Program-made: the position numbers and the translations under genes
Assembly (NCBI RefSeq): GCF_005938385.1
Contig: NZ_VCRA01000006.1
Coordinates: 310,001 to 374,000, forward strand
Direction: 5' to 3'
Length of the DNA: 64,000 nt
DNA from: Paenibacillus mesophilus
GTDB lineage: Bacteria > Bacillota > Bacilli > Paenibacillales > NBRC-103111
Notes under the pieces: generated by a model
What the model saw: only the letters and a program-made list of their open reading frames with translations
Databases searched by the model: none
What the model was told of the DNA's origin: nothing
In this document: in pieces, positions 27,355-36,756 of the stretch
Layout of the letters: each line of letters begins with the position of its first letter
Position numbering within the stretch: the stretch's first letter is position 1

Positions 27355-29094
27355 TTATGGCAGCAAGATCTCCTGTCCCGGATAGATCCGGTTCGGGTTC
27401 GGGATCGGATTGAGCCGATGCAGCGTTTGCCATGTCGTGCCGTATTGCTTGGCGATTTTCGATAACGAGTCACCCGGTTTAACGATGTAGAGGTTCGCTT
27501 TGCCCGTTTGCTCCTGTACAGCCGGCGCGACAGGCGTGGCAGGTACGGGCGCCGCGGAAGCCGCCTTGACCTTGATCCGGCCCTCGACTGCGGGCTGCAC
27601 ATCCCCCACCTTGCGAATGTACGCGATGAGCGATTCCTCCAGCGAGGAGAAGTCGTTCGCGATCGGATAGCTTTTGAACATCGTATAATTGTCGCCGCCG
27701 GCCGCCATGAAATCGTTGGTGGCGAGCACATACGTCCGCTGCGGATCGAGCGGCTGACCCTTCACTTCAATCGAGGTGATCCGCTCATTCTTCGGCAAGG
27801 ACGGATCAAACTCGAACGTGACGCCGCCTACTTGCGGGAAGCCGCCGAGCGAGTCCGGATAAGCCGATACGCCGAGCTCCAGCGCCGCCCGGATATCCGA
27901 GCCTTTGACCTTCTTCGTCTGGGTGTAGTTGCCGAAAGGCAGTACGGTGATGACCTGCCCCTTCGTGATCGGCCCCGCCTCGATGGAAGCCCGGATGCCT
28001 CCGCCGTTCGTAATCGCGACGTCGGCGCCGGTTTCGCTCAGCATCGCATCCGCGATCAGGTTGCCCAGATTGGATTCGCCCTTGCGGACGACTTCGCGGT
28101 CACCGACCAGAGTCGCGCCGGAGTAACCGACTACCTCCTGCAGCACGCCTTCCTGCTCCTTCTTCACCTTGCCCACGATATCCAGCACCGCTTGATCCGG
28201 TGCGATCTTCTGCTCGTCGAAATGCTGTTTCGTGATGAGGCTTGCCGACTTGCCGATCAGTTTACCGTTCTCGAACGTCAGGTCGACGCGGCCGACGTTT
28301 TTCAAATATTCGCCCGTCTGCGCGATCAACACGCCGTTTTCCGTCGTCCCCTTCTCCATGACCGTATGGCTGTGGCCGTCGAGAATGACGTTGATTTCGG
28401 GTACGGCTTTCGCCAGCTTGAGGCTCGTATCCACGCTCGAGCCGTCGACGCCGAGGTGTGTGATCGCGATGATCGCATCGACCTTGCCTTTCAGCTCGGC
28501 CACGATCGCCTTCGCTTCTTCCGTCGGGTCGGCGAACGTGATGTCCTCGACATTGTTCGGATGGGTCTTGTAGGCGGTCTCCGGCGTCGTCAAGCCGAAG
28601 ATGCCCAGCTTCACGCCGCCCGTTTCTTTAATGACATAAGGCTTCAGCAGTCTTGTGCCGTTCGTTTGCTTGACATTGGCGCTGACTACCGGGAATTGGG
28701 TCAGTTTGGTCAACTCGACCAGGTGGGCGTATCCGTAGTTGAAATCGTGATTACCCGGCACCATCGCATCGTAGCCGGCGGCGTTCATAATGTCCACGAT
28801 GCTAGCGCCTCTTACGAGGTTCGCGATCGTCTGACCGTGGAATGTGTCGCCGATATCGAGCAAGAGCGTGTTCGGGTTGTCTTTCTTGTGCGCTTTCACG
28901 AGCGTGGCCATTTCCGCATAGCCGATATTTTCTTTGCTGGATTCCACCCGGGAGTGGACGTCGTTCGTGTGGAAAATCGTAATCGTCTTCGCACCGGTTT
29001 CGGCCGCGGCCGCCAATTGGGCAACGGACAGCATGAGCAGCAGAGCAAGTGCGAGCACAAGCGGCCGCAAGCTCCATTTGCCTGTTCGTTTCAT
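27355..29094 (-). CDS. Secreted 5'-nucleotidase/metallophosphatase with C-terminal LysM
   Basis: 579 residues with a Sec signal peptide (about 1-30). The calcineurin-like catalytic domain shows every metal-site motif: [31 protein letters not shown] and DGHSHT. The 5'-nucleotidase C-terminal substrate domain follows at about 330-490 ([31 protein letters not shown]). A Pro/Ala linker leads to one LysM peptidoglycan-binding domain (about 532-579, [23 protein letters not shown]), so the enzyme is probably held in the cell wall. Role: release of nucleosides and phosphate from extracellular nucleotides. The start has AGGAGGAG upstream, directly behind a perfect 14-bp hairpin. Confidence 0.95.
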   Translation of the reverse strand: MKRTGKWSLRPLVLALALLLMLSVAQLAAAAETGAKTITIFHTNDVHSRVESSKENIGYAEMATLVKAHKKDNPNTLLLDIGDTFHGQTIANLVRGASIVDIMNAAGYDAMVPGNHDFNYGYAHLVELTKLTQFPVVSANVKQTNGTRLLKPYVIKETGGVKLGIFGLTTPETAYKTHPNNVEDITFADPTEEAKAIVAELKGKVDAIIAITHLGVDGSSVDTSLKLAKAVPEINVILDGHSHTVMEKGTTENGVLIAQTGEYLKNVGRVDLTFENGKLIGKSASLITKQHFDEQKIAPDQAVLDIVGKVKKEQEGVLQEVVGYSGATLVGDREVVRKGESNLGNLIADAMLSETGADVAITNGGGIRASIEAGPITKGQVITVLPFGNYTQTKKVKGSDIRAALELGVSAYPDSLGGFPQVGGVTFEFDPSLPKNERITSIEVKGQPLDPQRTYVLATNDFMAAGGDNYTMFKSYPIANDFSSLEESLIAYIRKVGDVQPAVEGRIKVKAASAAPVPATPVAPAVQEQTGKANLYIVKPGDSLSKIAKQYGTTWQTLHRLNPIPNPNRIYPGQEILLP

Positions 29095-29113
29095 GCAGGT
29101 TCTCCTCCTCCTA

Positions 29114-29148
29114 GGAACTTTAACGGAATTACCGTCCGTTAAAGTTCC
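29114..29148 (-). promoter_or_regulatory. Perfect 14-bp hairpin abutting a ribosome-binding site
   Basis: GGAACTTTAACGGA (29114-29127) pairs perfectly with TCCGTTAAAGTTCC (29135-29148), 7-nt loop. On the minus strand the stem ends 2 nt before the AGGAGG of the 5'-nucleotidase gene. There is no T run, so it is not a terminator; it would be part of the 5' leader. See findings for related hairpins. Confidence 0.85.
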
Positions 29149-29239
29149 TTAATCCATCGAAACTGAATATCCTTGTCAGTATACGATCGGATTGTTCGGG
29201 GAACTTTTTCCCAGTGTAAAGATTGTGTAAAGGAGGGGA

Positions 29240-29482
29240 TTACTCCCGCCGGGTATCGATGCTCATGATATCGTTCAAGTCGATGTAGTCGAACCCGTCG
29301 TCGTGACTGAACTTGATCGTATTCGCGACAGAGTCGATTTTGGTTATAATTCCGCTTATTTCGCGATCCCGCTGCGCAAGAAAGCACCGGACGACGACGA
29401 ACATCTGTGCCTCGCGCATCTCGTCCAGCTTTTGCATGATCGATTCCGCATCCCGGTACAGCTTGTCTTGAATAGAAATCAA
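29240..29482 (-). CDS. YolD-like small protein
   Basis: 80 residues. The stretch from residue 35 (DREISGIITKIDSVANTIKFS ... DYIDLNDIMSID) matches the YolD-like family pattern, in which a short beta barrel with the G-x-I-x-x-I-D core follows a helical segment. The start is TTG at 29482 because an in-frame stop lies just upstream; the GGAGG is unusually close, so the start is uncertain. YolD-family genes are often paired with Y-family DNA polymerase genes and linked to DNA damage in Bacillus (family knowledge); no such partner is seen here. Confidence 0.6.
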   Translation of the reverse strand: MISIQDKLYRDAESIMQKLDEMREAQMFVVVRCFLAQRDREISGIITKIDSVANTIKFSHDDGFDYIDLNDIMSIDTRRE

Positions 29483-29683
29483 TTCCTCCGCCCTCTTCCT
29501 CTTATCCTCAGAATTTCAATCAACAGCCGGCTCGCTTGGACGGCTCCGATCCTGCCGATCAGACGGCACTTCTATCGTATCAGACCGAACTGAACAAATA
29601 CTGAACAAATACGGCAAGTTTCCACTCCAATCGTTCCATGTTAAAATACAGGTAAGCTCGGATATGCGAAGGACGTGATCTGT

Positions 29684-30190
29684 ATGCTCGAACGCGCCGT
29701 TGAAGGCGAATTGTCGAGAATGAAGCGGACACCGGTTCAATCGAAGCCCCCGGAATCGATGCGCCGTATTCCGGCTCAAGGGGACGTCGTCTTAATTTGT
29801 ATCGCGCTTTGCTATGTCCTATTGGGGATTATGAAATCCGTCGATTTGGTTGTCGTCGCGCCGGCCGTCATCGCCAGCTTCTCTCTCGCCGGCATGTTCT
29901 TCGCGCTGTCCGATCTCGCCAAGATCGGAATTCGGTGGTCCGGCCGCATAGCCGGAACGGTTTACTTGCTGCTGTATTACGCGTTTCTTCTCGGCAGCGC
30001 CTTATGCCTGATCGTCGTCCCGTTGTCGTACGGCTCGATCGGCTGGCTGGGGGCCGTCATCGTTCCGCTCGGCGACGTCTCGACTTTTGCGGGAATGGGA
30101 GTCATCATCGGCATCATCGTCTTCAACAACGTATGGAGACGCGCGAGAACGACCGAGCCGGAGAAAACGATTGCGAGCGGAGAGCGGTAG
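29684..30190 (+). CDS. Uncharacterised small membrane protein (four spans)
   Basis: 168 residues. ATG at 29684 is chosen because AAGGA lies 9 nt upstream; the GTG at 29675 would overlap it. After a charged N-terminal tail of about 30 residues, four hydrophobic segments follow (about 34-52, 56-76, 85-107, 118-143), ending in a basic tail. No family recognised. It stands alone between the YolD-like gene (divergent) and the convergent GntR-fusion gene. Confidence 0.65.
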   Translation: MLERAVEGELSRMKRTPVQSKPPESMRRIPAQGDVVLICIALCYVLLGIMKSVDLVVVAPAVIASFSLAGMFFALSDLAKIGIRWSGRIAGTVYLLLYYAFLLGSALCLIVVPLSYGSIGWLGAVIVPLGDVSTFAGMGVIIGIIVFNNVWRRARTTEPEKTIASGER

Positions 30191-30217
30191 CGGGGCGGAC
30201 CTATTGGAGTCGGTAAC

Positions 30218-30245
30218 CAAAAACAAAAAACACGCTTCCGCGTGT
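30218..30245 (-). terminator. Intrinsic terminator of the GntR-fusion gene
   Basis: On the minus strand the stem ACACGC/GCGTGT (4-nt loop, 30230-30245) is followed by TTTTTTGTTTTT. Ideal form, 15 nt after the stop at 30260. Confidence 0.88.
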
Positions 30246-30259
30246 CTCTGTCCTCCTCT

Positions 30260-31675
30260 TCAAACGCCGCTCTCCTGCGCACTGCGCTTGGACAGCAGCT
30301 GCTCCAGCCGCTCCGTTGCGGCTTCCTCCGTCTCCAGCCCCGACCAGTACAGCTTCGCCTCGCGGTAAAACTGATCCAGCTCCTTAATCGACATGTTCAA
30401 GGCGTTATACAGCCGGAATGTCGGAATAATGTCGCGGTACATATGGAATCGCGACGGGCGATACATACTCTCCTTGCCGGTCCACTCCGCCGCCGGCTTC
30501 AAGCTCGGAATGCTCAGCGTCTTCTGGCGGATCATCAGCTGTGTCCGGTACGAGGTCAGAAAATCTACAAAGATGCGGGCGCTGTCTTTGACCTTGGAGT
30601 TGGCGCTGACAGCCACTCCGATAAGCAGCAGCAGCGTCTTCGGATCGTTCAAGTACGGCAGCGGAGCGATGTCGTAATCGAACTCCGTGCGCCGTTCGTG
30701 ATGGTTCAAGCCCAAATACGTCGTCATGATCATCGACACTTTGCCGCTGAAGAACAGCTCCTCGGCGTCGCCGTCCTTCTCCGACAAAAAGAGCGGAAAC
30801 CGGTTCTGCAAGTAGATCAGCTCGCGGCACACCCTCAAGCTTTCCGTCAGCTGTTCGCCGAGAATCGAGAATTTCCCCGACTCGTCGCGGTCGAAACGGA
30901 TGCCGCTCTGCAGCAGGAAGACCGGCCAACGGTTGCTCGAAGGGAAGTGAAAGTAGAAGCCGAGCCGTTCGTTCTCCACCGTCAATTTCGAAGCCTGCTC
31001 GAACAGGACGTTCCATCGCCAGCCGCTGTCCGGCTCCAGTACCTCCTTCTCCCGGAAGTGATCCTTGTTATAGCACAAAATGAGAGGGGAGAAGACGAGC
31101 GGCTGCACCTTCAGCTGTCCTTCGTGCATGAACGCCTCGTTCAAGAACGGGTAAATGTGCGAATTCGGCTCGAACGTCTCCAAGTTGTCCAATCCGTCGT
31201 TCAAGCTGAACTCGTCAAAGCCGTTGAAATTCATCGTAAAGACGTCCAATCCGCCTTCGTCGATCAGCGCTTTGACCCTGCTGTACGTATTCAGCATGGT
31301 GGAAGTGTTCGTCATTTCGATGCGAATGCCGGGGTATGCTTTGTGGAATTCCGCGATCAGCGTCTTCATGATCGCCTCTTGCATCAGCGAGTTGTGGCAG
31401 CCGAACTTCAGGACGACCGTGTCATCCCGAGAATAGCGGGCCACCTTGTTGCCTACTCGCGGTATTTTCTCGATCAGCCGTTCGGCCACGAGCACTTCCA
31501 GCCCTTGGCGAACCGACTTGTTGCTGATCCGGTACTGCTTGGCGTATGCCTTCTCCGAAGGGAGGTAATCCCCTTCCCGCAATACCCCGTTCATAATGTC
31601 GTTCCGAATGGCTTCGACCATGTGATCCAGTCTAGCCTGAAATGTCTTGCGGCTCGGTTTCTCCGACGCTTCCAT
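30260..31675 (-). CDS. GntR DNA-binding domain fused to a sugar-binding (SBP_bac_1) domain
   Basis: 471 residues from an ATG at 31675. Residues about 12-80 form a GntR-type winged helix (MVEAIRNDIMNGVLREGDYLPSEKAYAKQYRISNKSVRQGLEVL). Residues about 90-430 are a solute-binding-protein fold like the extracellular ones in this window (LIAEFHKAYPGIRIEMTNTS, DVFTMNFNGFD, LVFSPLILCYNKDHF, VDFLTSYRTQLMIRQ) but without any signal peptide. It should be a cytoplasmic repressor whose ligand sensor is a transport-type binding domain, instead of the UTRA or FCD domain usual for GntR. It lies 151 nt after the heparinase-like gene and has its own terminator. Confidence 0.88.
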   Translation of the reverse strand: MEASEKPSRKTFQARLDHMVEAIRNDIMNGVLREGDYLPSEKAYAKQYRISNKSVRQGLEVLVAERLIEKIPRVGNKVARYSRDDTVVLKFGCHNSLMQEAIMKTLIAEFHKAYPGIRIEMTNTSTMLNTYSRVKALIDEGGLDVFTMNFNGFDEFSLNDGLDNLETFEPNSHIYPFLNEAFMHEGQLKVQPLVFSPLILCYNKDHFREKEVLEPDSGWRWNVLFEQASKLTVENERLGFYFHFPSSNRWPVFLLQSGIRFDRDESGKFSILGEQLTESLRVCRELIYLQNRFPLFLSEKDGDAEELFFSGKVSMIMTTYLGLNHHERRTEFDYDIAPLPYLNDPKTLLLLIGVAVSANSKVKDSARIFVDFLTSYRTQLMIRQKTLSIPSLKPAAEWTGKESMYRPSRFHMYRDIIPTFRLYNALNMSIKELDQFYREAKLYWSGLETEEAATERLEQLLSKRSAQESGV

Positions 31676-31826
31676 GTTCCCGCCACCATCTGTTCGATAT
31701 ATTATGTACACTAGCATACAGGAAGTTGTTAGCCGCTTCAAGAAAAGAGCCCGACTCGCCCTTCATGCCGGTCAGCCGTTCGCGGCGTCCCTTCATCCGG
31801 GCGAATCGGGCCGTCAGTTGCCCTCG

Positions 31827-34800
31827 TCAGCGGCGGTAGCGGTATACTTCACCGTTGTCCAGCACGATCCATGGTTTCGTCTGCGTTTCTCCCGCTTTCA
31901 GCGCGGCGATCGGATGATGGAAGCGAGCCGTTTGTTCGATCGCCCCTTGATCGGACATCCGGACGAGCAAGCCGTTATCCGCGGCGGCCCAATATTTCGC
32001 CGAGCCGTCCTGACGCCAGCCCTCCACGTGCAGTACCCGATCGGATAAGGCCGTCCGGAAGCGCACCGTCCCGTCCGGGTTCAGCGCATAAAACTGGAAT
32101 CCGTCGGAGCCGGCCAAAATTTCCGGAATCCCGTCCCCGTTGTAGTCGCCGTAACGAATATCGTTGACCTCGCCGCCGACGTTCCGCTTCCATTTCTCCA
32201 GCAGCTTGCCGCTATAGCCGACGAGCCGAACCTCGTTCTGCTTCGTACCGAAGGCGATAACCGGCGCCTGACCGACGCTCGGGTGCTGCACCAGAGTCGC
32301 CACTTTCCAGCCTGGACCTCCGCCCGTTCCGCCGCGCGTCACTTGCTTCTCGTTCCAATAGGCGTAATACGCATATTCCAGGGCGTACATGCCTTCATCC
32401 TTGCCGTCGCCGTCAAAGTCGGCGAATTCCATATCCTCGATGCCGTAATAATACAGCAGATCCTCGTACTTCAATTTGCCGCTTGCATCGAGACCGTATA
32501 TATACCGGAACTGCGAGCCGACCATCACCCACGGAGCCTGATCCGCTCCGTTTACGTAAGCGACTCTTACATTCGTTATACCGAGCAGGTTGCCTTTGCG
32601 CTCGCGGTGGGCGGCGTCGCTCGGGAACTTATAGTTCCACATTTCCTGACCTTGAGCATTCAGGGCGTGCACGTACCAGTTCTCGGTAGCGACGAACACG
32701 ACCGGCTGGCCGTTCAGCTGTTGGACCGTAACTTCGTTGACGCGTCCGGCCGCGGGGAACGTCCATAGAACGGTACCGGCTTCGTCCACCGCCTGTACTT
32801 TGCCGCCGATACCTCCCAGCACGAGCTCCTCCTTGCCGTCGCCGTTCAATTCGCCCCAGGTGCTGTCCGTTACCTGCTCGGAGAATTCATATACCTGCTG
32901 CCAGTCGCGCGTTCCTTCGTTGCGGTTATCGCTCAGATCGCCGCCACGATCGTTGTACGGCTTCTCTCCTTGGCTCGGACGCTCCTTCTCCTTCAACGCC
33001 CGTTCGAGACGCTGATCCATCTGACGATTCCAAACGGCGGTTCCGGTTTGCAAAGCCCCGTCGCGAATCGGATCGCCTTCGGCATCGTATTGAACTCGGT
33101 CCCTCCGGAGCGCGTACGTCGCCCACTGTCCGTTCGACGTATTCATCGAGAACATGACGGGCTCCGCGAACTGCAGCGTTTGCGAGCCGATCCGCACCCG
33201 GGTCGCTTCGGCGGCCAGCAATTGGCCCTCGCCGACCAGATGGAATTTCCCGTCCGAGCTGAAATCGCTCGTATCGAGTGCGGACTGCACCGCAACCCAT
33301 TGCTTGTTCCGCTGTTTGATTTCAAGCGTCGTTTCATTTAAACGCCGCGTATTGACTCCCGGTCCGTCCTCCTTGCGGCTGGACAGCACGTTGATAAATT
33401 CGGCCCGCTCCCCGGCCGCATAGCTACGTTCCTCCAAGACCTCGCTCAGCACGGTCTCCTTGTCGGCATACGGATACGGGTACTCGCCTTTCCAATATTT
33501 CATGAAATGGCCGTACCGGTCTATCGTCCGCAGCTCCGACTCGTCCATGCTCTCGATCGTCATCGTAACGCCCTGCTGCTCCGCTTCGAATCGGTCGCGC
33601 AGAACCTTCGGCGTGCCCAACGTCTGCCAATTGTTTTTCAGCATATAGCTGCCGGCTTCCTGAAGCAGCACATTATCGTAGATCAAGTAAAACGAACCGT
33701 TCGGACTGATGATCGACCTCTCCCAGTCGGTTCCGTTGTAATTCGGCACCGTGCTGCGGCTCAAGCCGGTTCCGCCGATATCCGCCGCCCATTGCAGCTT
33801 GGCGAGAGGCGGTTTCTTCTGCTGCTCCCCGTTCTTCACGACGACGAGCCCGGTATGATGCTCCGGCGTATTCTCGATATAATCGCGGTCGGTCAGGAAC
33901 AACCTTCCGTTTGCGGTGTAATTGAGAATGGCGTTGCCGTCCTGATGTCCGTGCGCTCCGGCCGAGAAGCCGTCCACGATCAAATAGCTGTCGTCGATTC
34001 CGAAGCCTTCGCGGAACGTCATCTTATGGAACGTATCCGGCAGTGCCACATCGAGCACCGTCTGCTCCGTATCCTTCAAATCGTCGTAGATGCCCTTCTC
34101 TACGGGATAAGCCTGCACCTTCGGATAAGCTCCCTCGGGAAGCTCGGCCGCTTCGCCATGCTTCACGGCCGTATACGTATGAATCGGATAGTCCAGGTCG
34201 CTCATTCTCTGACCCGGGAACGGCCCCGTTCTCGTCCGCTCCAGCAGGAACCGGTACAACGGATCGTCATAGAACAGCGTGGCCGCGTTCATGACCTGCG
34301 AATGTCCCCAGGAGTAAGCATTGCTGTAGCCGAACGGATAAGTGTCCCCGCCGCCGGCCATCGTGCCCAGATTATCGATCATAAGCGCATTCAGATCGGC
34401 GCTCGGACGCAAGCTTCGGGCGATGAAGTCCAGATTTCCCGTCGCCATGCCGTAGTCGATATTCGTCATCGGCACGTGCATTAAGTAATCGGAGCCTTCG
34501 TCCAAGCTGATATACGACGTATTGCCGGTGAAAATGCGTTCCCCGAGCTGTCTCCACGCCGGAGCTTGCGGCAAGGCATAATATTTGCCGAAATAATCGC
34601 TGCCGGCGATCAGAGACAACGCCGGGAATATTTGGTGGTTCCAACGCGGACCGCTGGCCTCGGCTTTCGTCAAATAGCCGTCGTTGGCGTTCGCTTCGTA
34701 GGTCAGGTAGAAGGCGGACGCGATCTGTTTGCGCTCAAGCGCCGTAAAGATCGGAGACGCCTCCAGCACCGTCCAGTTTTGGATGATCGTATCGCCGTCG

Positions 34801-36560
34801 GTCCACATATTTTGTCTCTCGTTCAGCTGCGTCTTCGCTTCGGACGGATACCGGTTCACATAATTGGCATAGCCCAGGAGCAGCTTCTTGTACACTTCGC
34901 CCAAGCCGGGATGGGCGGTCAGCAAATAATTTTCCCCGTATATTTTGATTCTGGACAGCACGTAGTGAAGAGAAGCCGCATCCGTCTCGCTGCTCGCATT
35001 AGGCTTCAGCCTGGACAGCCATGTCGTAACCGAGTTAAGCGCCGTTTGAATGTTGGCAGGCGTCGGCTTGCCGTCATACTGCAAGTAGGAGGCGGCTTGA
35101 TCGGACAGCTTCGCTTCGAACAGCCACGGAATGACGGAATCGGTCTGCGCTCCGACGATTTCCAGCAGCCGGTCTACACCGAGCCCCGCACCGGCCAGGT
35201 CGCTCGCGCCGACGACGACGGTATTCCCGCCAAGCCCGAACGGATCGATGACCGTCTGCAGCTGGTACCCGCCGTCGCCCGGATAGATCGCATCGGCATA
35301 AGACATCCGCAAGCCGTACATTCGGGCCAACTGCTCGTTGTTATCGAGCGTCCCCAGCACGATCGTCGGACCCGACCAGCCGTCGCGGAACTTGTCTCGG
35401 CTCGGTCCGGCTACGTCGACCTGTACGTTCCAGCGGTTTCGCAGCCCGGCCGCGATCCGCTCCCCGAGAGCCTGCCATTCCGCCTCTTCGGGTGCTACGA
35501 TTCGCAGCCCGTTCACGTTTGTTCCGCCTTGCAGCGGGCGCAGCTGCAAATTGTAGTAAGGGGGAATGTCGTTCGGACCGAATACATTGACATCGAGCGT
35601 CGCTTGAGCGCTCCCATAAGTAGCCTTTATGACGGTTGAGCCGGGAGACACCCCGCTGACGATTCCGCCGCCGGCCGTCGCTACATCCGGACGTTCGGAC
35701 GTATAGACTACCGCATTATCATTCATCGGTCGCACATCTCCATTCGCGTAATGGCCGTATACATAGAAAGGCTGAGTCCCTCCGGCATTCACATTCAATG
35801 CGGCGGGATACATTTTAATGCTCTGCAAAGCTCCCGCAGGGGCAATTGCCGCGTCGCGGATACGCACGTTATCCAAATAAAACGTTCCGAGACCGGTCGA
35901 TATCGTGGCGAACCGCAGCAAATTGACCGATGATGCGGAGCTGTCGCGGAAAGCCGTATTTTTGCGAACAAGAAGCAGCTTATCCCCGTCAAACACGGAT
36001 ATCGTCTTCTTCCCAGCCGCCGCATCGAAATCGACCCGGAACCGGTACCATTTGCCCGGCTCATACGTCTCGCCGGAAGTCACCCGGGTTGCGCCGTCAT
36101 AGTATTCGATCGTTCGGTTGGCCAATAAGCCGATCCACTCTACAGGCTTCGTACCGGACGGACCGGTGCTTTCCAGCAGCATGACGAGCCGGTCGGCCGT
36201 ATCCGCCTTGACCCACCACTCCACGCCGCCCCTCTCGATCGGCGAGAACGCCGCTCTCGCTCCCATCGCCTTCGTTTTGTCATTGTCCATAATTTTGACC
36301 GTTTTGGTTCCGCTGACCGCATAGACCTGATCCGTTACGGTCACTTCCGCGCTTGCGTTCGTCCAGCCGTTCTGCCCGTTCAGCGGACCGACGGAGAAGT
36401 TCTCGAAATCATAATAAATTTCTCCGTTGGCGGCATCGATCCGGTTGCTCGGCAGCCCGGCCATAAAACTGCCGAAAGCGACAACAGCAGTCAGCAGAAG
36501 GCTGATCGCCCCCCGGCCCGCCCCGTGTCTGAACCTTTTCCGCAACTTATCCCTCGTCAC
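31827..36560 (-). CDS. Secreted heparinase II/III-like protein with beta-propeller tail
   Basis: 1577 residues from a GTG with GGGAGG 8 nt upstream. Order: Sec signal (about 1-44); LamG-like beta sandwich (about 45-240); Ig-like BIG2 domain (about 245-330, MYPAALNVNAGGTQPFYVYG); an alpha/beta domain like those preceding GAG lyases and GH67/GH84-type enzymes (about 350-480); an (alpha/alpha) toroid (about 490-820); the heparinase II/III sheet domain with AGAHGHQDGNAILNYTANG (about residue 865); and an FG-GAP-like beta-propeller (about 1260-1577) with DFDGDGKDE and DYNGDGIPE loops. Family members eliminate uronic-acid-containing polysaccharides outside the cell. The tail is unusual for the family and may bind glycan or calcium. 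Substrate not predictable. Confidence 0.85.
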   Translation of the reverse strand: MTRDKLRKRFRHGAGRGAISLLLTAVVAFGSFMAGLPSNRIDAANGEIYYDFENFSVGPLNGQNGWTNASAEVTVTDQVYAVSGTKTVKIMDNDKTKAMGARAAFSPIERGGVEWWVKADTADRLVMLLESTGPSGTKPVEWIGLLANRTIEYYDGATRVTSGETYEPGKWYRFRVDFDAAAGKKTISVFDGDKLLLVRKNTAFRDSSASSVNLLRFATISTGLGTFYLDNVRIRDAAIAPAGALQSIKMYPAALNVNAGGTQPFYVYGHYANGDVRPMNDNAVVYTSERPDVATAGGGIVSGVSPGSTVIKATYGSAQATLDVNVFGPNDIPPYYNLQLRPLQGGTNVNGLRIVAPEEAEWQALGERIAAGLRNRWNVQVDVAGPSRDKFRDGWSGPTIVLGTLDNNEQLARMYGLRMSYADAIYPGDGGYQLQTVIDPFGLGGNTVVVGASDLAGAGLGVDRLLEIVGAQTDSVIPWLFEAKLSDQAASYLQYDGKPTPANIQTALNSVTTWLSRLKPNASSETDAASLHYVLSRIKIYGENYLLTAHPGLGEVYKKLLLGYANYVNRYPSEAKTQLNERQNMWTDGDTIIQNWTVLEASPIFTALERKQIASAFYLTYEANANDGYLTKAEASGPRWNHQIFPALSLIAGSDYFGKYYALPQAPAWRQLGERIFTGNTSYISLDEGSDYLMHVPMTNIDYGMATGNLDFIARSLRPSADLNALMIDNLGTMAGGGDTYPFGYSNAYSWGHSQVMNAATLFYDDPLYRFLLERTRTGPFPGQRMSDLDYPIHTYTAVKHGEAAELPEGAYPKVQAYPVEKGIYDDLKDTEQTVLDVALPDTFHKMTFREGFGIDDSYLIVDGFSAGAHGHQDGNAILNYTANGRLFLTDRDYIENTPEHHTGLVVVKNGEQQKKPPLAKLQWAADIGGTGLSRSTVPNYNGTDWERSIISPNGSFYLIYDNVLLQEAGSYMLKNNWQTLGTPKVLRDRFEAEQQGVTMTIESMDESELRTIDRYGHFMKYWKGEYPYPYADKETVLSEVLEERSYAAGERAEFINVLSSRKEDGPGVNTRRLNETTLEIKQRNKQWVAVQSALDTSDFSSDGKFHLVGEGQLLAAEATRVRIGSQTLQFAEPVMFSMNTSNGQWATYALRRDRVQYDAEGDPIRDGALQTGTAVWNRQMDQRLERALKEKERPSQGEKPYNDRGGDLSDNRNEGTRDWQQVYEFSEQVTDSTWGELNGDGKEELVLGGIGGKVQAVDEAGTVLWTFPAAGRVNEVTVQQLNGQPVVFVATENWYVHALNAQGQEMWNYKFPSDAAHRERKGNLLGITNVRVAYVNGADQAPWVMVGSQFRYIYGLDASGKLKYEDLLYYYGIEDMEFADFDGDGKDEGMYALEYAYYAYWNEKQVTRGGTGGGPGWKVATLVQHPSVGQAPVIAFGTKQNEVRLVGYSGKLLEKWKRNVGGEVNDIRYGDYNGDGIPEILAGSDGFQFYALNPDGTVRFRTALSDRVLHVEGWRQDGSAKYWAAADNGLLVRMSDQGAIEQTARFHHPIAALKAGETQTKPWIVLDNGEVYRYRR

Positions 36561-36706
36561 TATGAATCCCTCCCGAAACGAAACTCGCATTCCCTTCGCG
36601 ACAAGCCGAATTCCTCTCATCCATCAGGCGGTAGCGCTTTCAAGAATACCGTCACCTCCTTAGTGAATATGAATCCATAGGTATCGTACCGGGAACGGGG
36701 TAATCG

Positions 36707-36747
36707 AAAAAAAGGCTGCCGCAATTGTGTCAGCACCTGCGGCAGCC
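36707..36747 (-). terminator. Intrinsic terminator of the hydroxyacid dehydrogenase gene
   Basis: Perfect 10-bp stem GGCTGCCGCA/TGCGGCAGCC (36714-36723, 36738-36747), followed on the minus strand by seven T. It separates the dehydrogenase operon from the heparinase-like gene. Confidence 0.92.
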
Positions 36748-36756
36748 TGTTACGTA

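Noticed and set aside
24816..27731. Upstream extension of the AraC regulator to 971 residues
   Set aside because: The extra 177 residues are the antisense of the 5'-nucleotidase gene and very Arg/Ser-rich; the ATG at 27200 has its own ribosome-binding site and leads directly into the first membrane span.
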